NCBI GenBank assembly: GCA_963989385.1 | Contig: OZ022500.1 | Span: 116,911,842 to 116,975,841, forward strand | Length of the DNA stretch: 64,000 nucleotides | Source: Ctena decussata | Taxonomy: Eukaryota > Mollusca > Bivalvia > Lucinida > Lucinidae | Direction: 5' to 3' | The notes under the pieces: model-generated | Told to the model about the DNA's origin: nothing | Database searches by the model: none | Seen by the model: only the letters and a program-made list of their open reading frames with translations | In this document: one piece after another, positions 34,401 through 45,400 of the stretch | Layout: each line of letters starts with the position of its first letter | How positions within the stretch are numbered: position 1 is the first letter of the stretch | Translations under genes and position numbers: made by a program

Positions 34401-37400
34401 GCATTGTTAGCCTATGGAACCTTGTGAACAAAATATCTCAAGAACCCCTGATGCTAAGGTCGTGTTTTTTAGCAGGAAGACATTGCCTAAGGTGTAGATA
34501 ACCTGATTAACTTCTGAAAAACATTGCTGCATTTTTTATTGAGTTATGCCCCTTTTTTGACTTGGTGCATTTTAAGCCTACAGTTACAGTCAAGAACCAT
34601 AATATATAGGAACATACAGTTACAGGCTAAGATGTAGATGAATGGATTAAAACCCCTTTCTGACCTAAACATTATGTGATGAACCTTCTTTAGAGACAAG
34701 GATACAGTTGGGGGCATAGTGTTTCATAAACACATTTTCTAGTTGTTCTCAGTTGGACATGATATTGTGTCATATGCTTAATCACTATGGTTGACATAGC
34801 AGGCAAAAAGCCAAAAAATGAAAAAGAAAAAGAAAAACAACACAATTTCTCAGTTACTAGAAGGCTGGAAAAGCTGATATTATGTAGAAATTTTTGTGAT
34901 TTTCATGCAGATTGGTCCAGAACTTTGGTTTCTAAGTGCCTGATTTTCAGTAATTGACCAACTACTGAGGTGAAGATATTTTGACAGATCTCTTACCTGT
35001 ATTAATTGTCAATCTAATTTTATCTGTCACATATCATGTCATTTTCTTTCTTCTTCAGTTACGTATATAAAACTTGAGAACCTTGTATCTAAATTCCGAA
35101 AACCATGTGTGGTCGATATAAAGATGGGAAAGAAAACATATGATCCTGAAGCTGGTCCTGCCAAGATAGCAAAGGAAATGACTAAGTTTCCTCATGTGGA
35201 GAAATTCGGCTTCCAGTTTACAGGAATGCAGGTAATGTACACCTTTTCAACTATATTTGTGTATGGGTACATCTTCTGTTGTTTTTTTTTCCCACTATTT
35301 TCAGTACATTCAGGGGAATAATTTTCAAAGGGGAAGGATTTCCTATTTGCTTCCCTGGATCAGGAAACCCTTCTAAAATTGGGTCAACTCTTAAAGGAAA
35401 GAGGGAGCAATTTTTTCCTATAAGAGTTGACGATTATTTAGAAGGGAGGCAAAAATGAAATTGGCAGAGTTGCTTGCCCTGAAAGTGTACCCATTTGTCT
35501 TAATTCAGAAATAGATCAGCTGTAGCAGTAAATAAATGAATAATTATTCACTGTTTAGAGATCTGTTGTAAAGAAGATAGAGTGTAAGTGAGATGTCTAC
35601 TTGCAACTGACCAACAAACTGTGAATTTTTACTCAACGATCCACTGCTAGAGGTGAACTGTTTTGATTCTAACTCTCTAAAATGCAGAAATGTTTTGCTT
35701 TTCCTTCAAACATCTCCCATTTGTTCAACAGTGCATGCATAATCCTGCCAATATTCTTTACTGCAACACAGATAAATGTATGTTTTTCTGACGATTCTTC
35801 AGTGAAGAGAGATGTTACCCAGTTTAATGTCAAATAGCATCACAAAAATTTTCATAAATTACCAATGCCATCAGTAGTTAGACTTGTGCGCTCTGAAACA
35901 GTGAATTGCTGCAAAATAAAAAACAAAAGTTTTCTATTTGCTTCTATAATCACACTATGTTAAAATTGGCTTTAAAAATTGTTATAATGTATACTGCGTG
36001 CAAAACCTGACATAAGAATCAAACACCTGAGCTCCAAGGAAATTATTGAAATGCTGAGCTCAGAGTTGGGAAGTCAGAGCCTGAAGAGTGCAAGTATTTG
36101 AAATTTTAAAGTTATCTAGGCGGCGTAATAGAAACAGTTCTGCTCTGTAGGAGTTCAAGATATGATTGGGTATTTGAGATATTCTTTAGATAATTGATGA
36201 GTATTAAAAACTTATTGGTGCCCCAGATTAGAACTGTGGCAATTCTTATGTTGGGTCACAGCATATGTTTCAGGTGTGTTGGTACTCTGCTATCTCTTTC
36301 CACCAGTTTTGGAAAGGGAAACAAAATTTGTGAGTTTTCTGGGCATAAAAGTCTTTCTGAAATGGGGCCAACACTTAAAGGAAGTACATTGCTCCCCTAG
36401 GAATGGGGCCTACTCTGAAAGGAAAGGGGCCTACACTTAAAGGAAAGAATTTGCTCCAAGGGGAGCAAATTCTTTCCTTTAAGTGTTGGTCCCCAATACA
36501 CAGTTCCGAGAATAGCCGCTAAGCTCCGCCTACTTAGTTACTGTTACTACGTCTCACATGCTTTACACAAAGATAGCGAAAAAAAAAAAAACAAATGACA
36601 AATGAAAGTGTCTGTGAAATGTTGGCAATCTATGGCGAAGAATCAGCCTCCTCATGACCTACACATGGAAGTTGGCGCATCATGCATTTCAGATGCGTTC
36701 TGTTCTTGCAAAGCAGGGTAAGGTTATTAAAAGTGGTGTCAGTTTGTTTTCTTTAAACAGGTATACATCCCTCCATAAACTGTAAGGTAAAATCACGGAC
36801 TTTTGTACAATACTGACCATGTGGGATTTGTTTGTGAGACTATGTCACATGCTAAGTTGTCATTGCATTAGCCAGGTATACGCTATCACGTGATTTTGAA
36901 TGACATTCTGGGTGTGGCTCGGAACTGTGTATTGAGAAGGCTGGCAAAGAAGAAAATGGTAGAGTTGCTTCCCCTGCAAGTGTATTCATTCATCTTAATG
37001 GGAGAAATAAAGAAAACTCATCCCAGAATGGGAGGAATATATCTGCAATATATATTTTCAGCTGTAAATATATGGGTGATAAAAAGTAATCATCTATTTT
37101 TCCTTCCAGTATAGTTTCTTGACCTGTCTTTCAGACATACAATCCTGTGGAAGATAGAATCAAGTTTTATGACAAATTCTTTTGTCGGAAACTGGGTGAA
37201 GAGGAGCTAACCAGAAAAGGTTTGCTATTATTTATATTAAAAGTTTGTGTAGTTAGAATGTAAGTTTTGGATAAACAAAAGTCTTACAACAATGACTTTA
37301 AAACCACACACGCACATATTACATTCTTACACAAGAGTCTGTCCAAACTTAAATGCCGCTGCATTGTACAGAGCCTTTCATAACCACTCTTCCGTCAGCT

Positions 37401-39445
37401 TGATGTCACTGAAATTTTGTTAAAAAGGGTGTAAAACACCAAGTCATCAATCCCATAGGGGCAGAATAGCTTTTGAATTTTGCAGACCTAAATTTTGTTA
37501 TCGGCCTGTTTGGGGCTTTAAGGGTTAAGATGGTTTCATAGAAATCCCTGTTAAGGTTACTGCATATGTTCCAGGAGCCCTGGAAGTGGGATAAGTCCTA
37601 GCATGATAAGCTAGTGGTCTGGCTTTGAATCCTGCCAGGGGCAGAATTCTTTCGAACTGTAAACAAGGTTCCTTTGCACACATCCATTCAGTATCACACC
37701 TCCATTGGCTTGATATGACTATAACACTGTAGAATGGGTCACAAAACCACCAGTCATCCAGTCGTCTATTAATTTACTTATTAGACAGTGGAGAACAGAA
37801 TCAGGGCTCTTTAAAATTACTTTGGCCTATGTTGACAAACATAAATCAGCTGTTTTAGTAGGAGTTTGAATGAGTTAATGATATTTCAGATCATATTGGA
37901 AGAGGTAAGTTTCACAGGGTATAATCGATTCCGCCAATTTTCGCTTCCTGCAGAGACTGTACATCATATCTGGCTTCCCCGAGACTGTCTGCGAACTCTT
38001 GCTTCCTGCCGAGACTTCTGTACATGATAAATGGCTTCCTGCAGAGACTGTCCGCGTGATTATGCTTCCTGCCGAGGCTCTCGGCAGGAAGCAGAGTCAC
38101 ATGGACAGTCTCGGCAGGAGAGGCTGCAGTGAAGACGATCAGGAAAAATCGTCTGCAATGACTCAAATCTACAAGGCATGTGTAAGCATGCACTGAAATT
38201 GATTGATACGATAATTGTTTAAACAGTCATGTAATTATTTTCTTTTTAATTGACATGATGCATTCAGTAGTGTCCCAAAGACTCCAAGTGTACAAATCTG
38301 CAACCTATCACTCTAAGCAAATATTTTTGTTCTTCTGATCATTTTTCATTTTTTTTTATTTTAATATTTGATTATAAACTGGTCTTTAAACAAAAGACAA
38401 TAACAATATCATATTAATCCTAAAGAATACACCTGCTATAATAAACACCCTCTGCCTCTTTAACCAAAATAATGTTATATTGGCTTGCCAACCTTCTTGT
38501 TTCTATTCAGTTTTACAAAGGGGAACAATATGAATACCGTTTTGCTTCTGCGGAAGAAGTAGCTCTTCCAATTGGGGTCCAGTTTTAAAGGAAAGACTTT
38601 GCTTCTAGAGGAGCAATTTCTTTTGTTTAACAGTGAACCCCTTCTGAGAAGGGACACAAAAAAAGGAAAACAGCAGAACCGCTTCATTTGAAAGTATATC
38701 CATTCACCCTAATAGTGTTTAGTAAGAGTATTTAAATTTTTGGCAGTGGCTGATTTAATACACTTAAGGCTTTAAATAATGCCTGCTTTCCTAAAACACA
38801 ACACCCCTGTGGCATTTGATAGGATAAATATGGTACTTTCTGAAGTTTCTGTTGAAGATCCTCATTTCATAGTCAGTGAATGGAACTTGCAAGATGCCCC
38901 TATCCTGATATGTTACCACATTTTCTCTAAAGTTTGAACACACAAAGAAAAAGAACAAATATTTATACTCCTATTCTCAAGATGCTCAATAAACTTAAAA
39001 ATCATGAATTTTTTTTTTTTCTTTAAATGCATATTGTTTTTTATTATATAGTTTAATATTATCAAGGTACAAAATTAAGCCACCATTTTGATTAGATCAG
39101 AAATCAACATTAATTAGTCAACACCATATAACTTACTGCTTCACAAACTCCATTATATACACATATATGACTGTTACAAACACTTTGATTTATATATGTA
39201 TAGGTGGTGGGTATAGTCAGTTTTGGAAAGCTATATATTCATTCGTAACATTAAAATCATGGAACTTATATGAATAAGCTACAACAAAATGCACCGCTAG
39301 CAGATGACACAGTCTTGTAAATTGAAATGTTTGTATTTGGTATTGCGTCATGCATCAATCTGTGGGGTAAAAGTACTTGCATTAATTACCAGCTTACATC
39401 ACATACTTATACACTCATACATCTGGGCTGTGCATGCTAGATGCT

Positions 39446-39476
<31 letters not shown>

Positions 39477-42400
39477 GCTGTCTAAATGAAATGAGTACAT
39501 TGTTGTTATTTTAAGACTTACTTCATCCATAGCTTATTCCAAATTTTGATCATATCCAGCCTGATAAAAAAAATACTTGAAATCATAAGAAGAAGTGTGG
39601 TCATGCTTTCATGTAATGACTAAATCAGAGCTATTGCAGGCACGGCACCCTGGTGTTGGCTTCTGCATTGAATATTTTGTTTAAAGATTTAGTTATAAAG
39701 ACCTATGTCTCCTTAACCCATTGAAGGATTCATTTGATACTTGCATTGTCCAAAATTTTCCAGAGTCTCATCCATAACTTCACTAGATGACCTTTAATTA
39801 GGTCAAGGCCATGGGCTTAGAAATATAGGATTTGGTCTAAATTTTCTGACAGCTTATTGTTTCATATTGAACAGACAGATTAAGTGTATGCATGAGCTGA
39901 TGTTAAATACTGCTTTGAATTATAACAAAATATGTCTCCCAGCCAAATGGGAGAGCTTTAGGTCAATATCATGGACATAAAAAACTTACTTCAGTTGCAG
40001 TTTTCTTCTCAAGACTTACAGTTTTCAGTGCCATAATTGATTTACTGGTACATGTAGTTGATACCTACAGATTCCAGCCTCCCATCTGCCTTCTGCCATT
40101 ACCTTCCCCCGAATAATTCACCCCCTCCCTTTTCTCCCTCCCATTTGAGGACTGTAATGCTTGTTTAATGTTTTATGTTTTCCCTCCCATTTAAGGACTT
40201 GTTTAATGTTTTATGTAGTACACACCACACCCATTAGGTACCTTCAAGGCAAGGTCCCAAATTTACTTTTCTTTGTGAAGGGTAAGCATCAGTTTGAGTG
40301 AGCTGTGCTGCCCCCTGACAGCTGTTGTTTGAACAGTATGTACTAATGTACCTATATATTGGAGCAAAACAGATTTATTGCATGCTAACTTCTCAATATG
40401 ATGCACATAACATACATTACATGCAGACTGGTGACAGTACTGATAAAAATAATATTTTTCCAGAGAGGTGTGGTACATAAAATGCTGTACTACTTTCAGT
40501 CTTTGACTGTTTCTACACAGGGTATAATCGATTCCGCCAATTTTCACTTCCTGCAGAGACTTCCGTCATATTTGGCTTCCACCGAGACTGTCCACGAACT
40601 CTTGCTTCCTGTAGAGACTACTGTCCTCGAGGAATGGCTTCCTGCCGAGACTGTCCGCGTGACTGCTACCTGCCGAGAGCCTCGGCAGGAAGCAGAATCA
40701 TGCGGACAGTCTCTGCAGGAAGCCATTTATCATGTACAGAAGTCTCGGCAGTAAGCAAGAGCTCGCGGACAGTCTCGGCGGAAGCCAGATATGATGTACA
40801 GTCTCTGCAGGAAGCGAAAATTTGCAGAATCGATTATACCCTGTGGAGAGGTGTGGTACATAAAATGCTGTACTACTTTCAGTCTTTGACTGTTTCTAGT
40901 CAGTGGTGGCATAAGCTTTAGTCTAGTTTTCAGGTTTAGCTCTGTAAGTAATGTACACAAGGCCTAATGGCAGTTTGCAAATGGATGAGACACAGCATTC
41001 AGTGGAGTTCTTTTCAGCTGTTATCAGCTATTACAGCCATCAATAATGAACAGGCTTGATAATATCTAGAATGTTTTAATCTTCTGCTATAAATAAAAAA
41101 CACACACACATGCACACACACATGCACACACACAGGGACCTACACTTCTTTTCTCTTTGAGTGTTCAACTCCTAAAGGCAGAGCTCTAGATAAGAGGGAG
41201 TATTTGATGATAATTAAGGATAATTTTTGTTAGTTCTGCATAAAAACATATGTTGTGACCCCTCATCTGAACTGTCTCCATGAGACGGTTCAGATGAGGG
41301 GTCACAACATATGGTTTCGACAAGAAATAAGAAAAATTTTCCTTAATTATCATCAAATACTCCCTCTTATCTAGAGCTCTGTAAAGGAAAGAATTCATTC
41401 CTCTAGGAGCCCATTCCATTCTTAATAGTTGACAGTTGAAGCATATCAGGTACAAGAAGTTGAGGAAAATTTCCTTTGGTAAAAATGGTAGAAAAAACAT
41501 GGAGGTACATGTATACCCATTTGCCTTAAATTTAAGGACAAGTTGCAATTTACAAGCCAGGAATAGACATGAAAACCTGTAAATTTTATACTCTACATGT
41601 TACATGAGCTTAAAATAGAGATTGAAGATCTGCCAAAATTAAAAGAAATTCAGACAATACATGTAGAATTTCGTATTGAAGATTAAAAGGTGTGATATTG
41701 GTCAATACCTTTTTGACCCAATTTCTAGTGTGTTTCTAACAGCTTAAGGTATATGATACACTACCATGTTATTTTGCAATTTTTACGAAATGGCTTTTGT
41801 GACTTCTTTTCTTCTTCCCTGGACAGTATAGCTCTTAAAAGATTGGGTTTACTAATAAAGGAAATTACGCTCCTAGTTGGAGCATTGCTTGCTATTCCAT
41901 GAGCTAGTTGTTAAGGTGATGGGTACACTATCAGGGGAAGCAACTGCCACTTTCATTTTTGCCTCCTTTCTCAGTGGGGGTCAACTCTTAAGGGAAAGAA
42001 ATTGCTTCTACAGGAGCAAAATCATTAAGAGTAGACCCCTGTTGGAAAGGGGTTCATTGCCGAGTGAGGGAACCAAACAGGAAGTTACAAAAGTTGTTGA
42101 CCTTTGTAAACATGGTGGGAAAAACATGGAGGTGGTTCAGTACTCCTTTACACATTGCTGTCTAATAAAATTAACATTTAAGTTAATGGATAGTTACAGT
42201 AATTAGCAGCTTATGATTACACCTACTTGTTTTCCCCCAATTTTTAGCTCACCTGGCCCGAAGGGCCATAGTGAGCTATTGTCATACCAATGCGTCCGTC
42301 GTGCGTCCGGCGTTGTGCGGCGTCACGAAATGTGTCCGTCAACACCTAAAAACAAATATTCAAACATCTTCTTCTGTAAAACTACTGGTCCCATGGTTCT

Positions 42401-45400
42401 CAAATTTCACATGGAGCATGACCTGACTCCAGGGTCTCAGAATTGTAAAATTGGGTCAGGTTGAAAATCCAAGATAGCCGCCATTACTAAAAATAGCAAA
42501 AACATTAAAATAAACTTCTTCTCCAGAACCACTGGGTATATTTGTCTGAATTTTGGCATGGAACATCAGTGAAACCATTGTAAAAATGAAAAAAATCTGT
42601 TTCGGAGTTTTGTCACAGTGACCTACTTTCTGTTTACGAGTGTAATTTTGCTCAAATGCCATTGTCAGAAAACGACTTATTCAAACAACTTCTTCTGTAA
42701 AACCACTGAGCCCATTGGTCTAAAATTTCAGATTGAGCACGACTAGGCTGCAGGGTTTCAAAATTGTAAAATTGGGTCAAGTCAAAAATCTAAGATGGCC
42801 GCCGTTACTAAAAATAGCAAAAACAACAAAATCAACTTCTTCTCCAGAACCGTTTGGTATATTTGAAAGTTTGCATGAAACATGAATGGGACCTTGGTAT
42901 TCAAAATTGTAAAAATGAAAAAAATCTACAGTGGAATTAGGTCACAGTGACCTACTTAGCGCTTACAAGACCGATTTTGCTCAAATGTCATTATCTCAAG
43001 AAAATGCAATCGATTCTGGTCAGATTTGGTCAGAAATGGTCCTTGAATGGAATTATATCAATTTTGTGCCAGTTGACTATCCAAGATGGCCACCACAGGG
43101 GCCGTTACTAAAAATAGCACAAACATAAACATGACAATTACTCAAGAACCCTTGAATGGAATTGGACCAATTTTGCGTCAGAATGTTCCTTACATGAAGC
43201 CATTTCTCTTAATTGCAATTTCGCATTCCAAGATGGCCACCACAGGGGCCGTTACTAAAAATAGCACAAACATAAAATGACAATTACTCAGTAACCCTTG
43301 AATGGAATTGGACCAATTTTGTGTCAGAATGTTCCTTGCATGAAGCCATTTCTCTTAATTGCAATTTCGCATTCCAAGATGGCCGCCATCTGCCGTTACT
43401 AAAAATAGCACAAGACATGAAAATGACAATATCTCCGTAACCGCTGAATGGATTTCGACGAAATTTGTGTCAAAATGATTCTTGCATTGAGATGTTTCAA
43501 AAGTAACTAACTATAGATCAGTCTGTTCTGTTCTGTTCAATTCTCGTATCGAAGTTACCCAAGTGGCTCAACGGTACGTAACCATAGTTGCACACACCTG
43601 GCGCCGGGTGTCCGTCCAATATAGATCAGTCATGTTGGCCACTGTTACTAAAAATAGAAAAATGTGAAAATTAGAAAATCTCAATGGAATTGGACCAATT
43701 TTCTATCAGAATGGTCCTTTCATTAAGCTTTTTTCGATTTTTTGCATTTTGGCATTCCAAGATGGCCACCATCTGCTGTTACTAAAAATAGCACAAAACA
43801 TGAAAATGACAATATTTCATTAACTGCTGAATCGATTTAGACGAAATTTGTTGCAAACTGATTCTTGCTTTGAGTCCTTTAAAAAGTTAACAAATATAGA
43901 CCCTTCAAGTTGGCCTCTGTTACTTAAAATAGCAAAATATGAAAATTAGAAAATTACAATGGAGCTGGACCAATTGTGTGTCAAAATGGTCCTTGCATTT
44001 TTTGCATTTCGGCATTCCAAGATGGCCACCATCTGCCGTTACTAAAAATAGCACAAAACATGAAACTGACAACATCTCAGTAACCCCTGAATGGATTTTG
44101 ATGAAATTTGTGGCAAAATGATTCTTGTATTGAGATGTTTCAAAACTAGATATATAAAGACCAGACAAGTTAGCCTCTGTTACTAAAAGTAGCAAAATGT
44201 GAAAATGAGAAAATCTCATTTGAATTGGACCAATTTTGTATCAGAATGGTCCCATTGCACAAAAGCCAGGTGAGCGATATCAGGCCCATTTGGGCCTCTT
44301 GTTAGTTTGCCTGTGCAAACATACAGGAAGAGGTATTATTGTCTATTTGGTGTCTACATCTGTGTCAGTGTCCGGACATTTTGGGTAAAGTTATTATACC
44401 CCCGACATACGAAGTATGTCAGGGGGTATATAGTTTTTGTCATTCCGTCTGTTTGTCCGTTCGTCCGTTTGTTCGTCCGTTCGTTCTTCCGTCCGTTCTT
44501 CCGTCCGTTCGTCAACTTTACGTCAAAGTTTTGCGTTAAACCTTTTTTGATTGCTCATATCTCTGTAACTACAAATCAGATTCTTTTCATATTTGGTTTA
44601 TGATATCTCTATAGCATTGCCTTTGGTGTACACTATTTTAGCCCCAGGGTCTGGCTCCAGGGTGGGGCCAAGGGTCAGTAATTAGGACTTAGGCATTTTC
44701 ATTATGTCAAAGTTTTGCGTTAAACCTTTTTGTACACATCAGATTCTTTTCATATTTGGTTTATGATATCTCTATAGCATTGTCTTTGGTGTAAACTATC
44801 TTAGCCCCTGGGTCAGGCCCCACGGTGGGGCCAAGGGTCAGTAATTAGGACTTAGGCATTTTCATTATGTCAAAGTTTTGCGTTAAACCTTTTTGATTGC
44901 TCATATCTCTGTAACTGCATTGAAGATTTCTTCCATATTCAGTTCATGATATCTCTATAGCATTGCTTTTGATCTGGACTAGCTACATTGCAGGGTCAGG
45001 CTCATGGGTGGGGCCAGGGGTCAATAACTAGGACTTTGCCATTTGTTTAATTGTTTTGGGTTATAGTTCTGATGTTCATGAATGGAACCTAATGATACAT
45101 GACTAGGTTTATTGCATACTAGTTAACACATATGGATGCTGCTGCTGACATAAGGTCAAGATCAACGACTTTGAATTTTGTACATGTATTTGCATTGTAG
45201 CTTTGTGGTAAAGTATGCTTTCATTAGGCGGTGGCACTGGTCGGGGGTATACGTGAGCCCCTGCTCACTTGCTCTAGTTTCTGTGAGGCGCAAGGTGCTG
45301 TCAAACAAGCTATTCTGAATGCAAACAAGTCCTGCCACAAAGGAAAATAACTTTTGTGACTTCCTGTTTGCTTTCCTGTATAACTCAGACTTTTCAAAAT

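Noticed and set aside
40398..40921. ORFs with LPAETV / SASCRDCP repeats, also at 37912-38196
   Set aside because: They are translations of the internal repeats of a palindromic fold-back, open on both strands.
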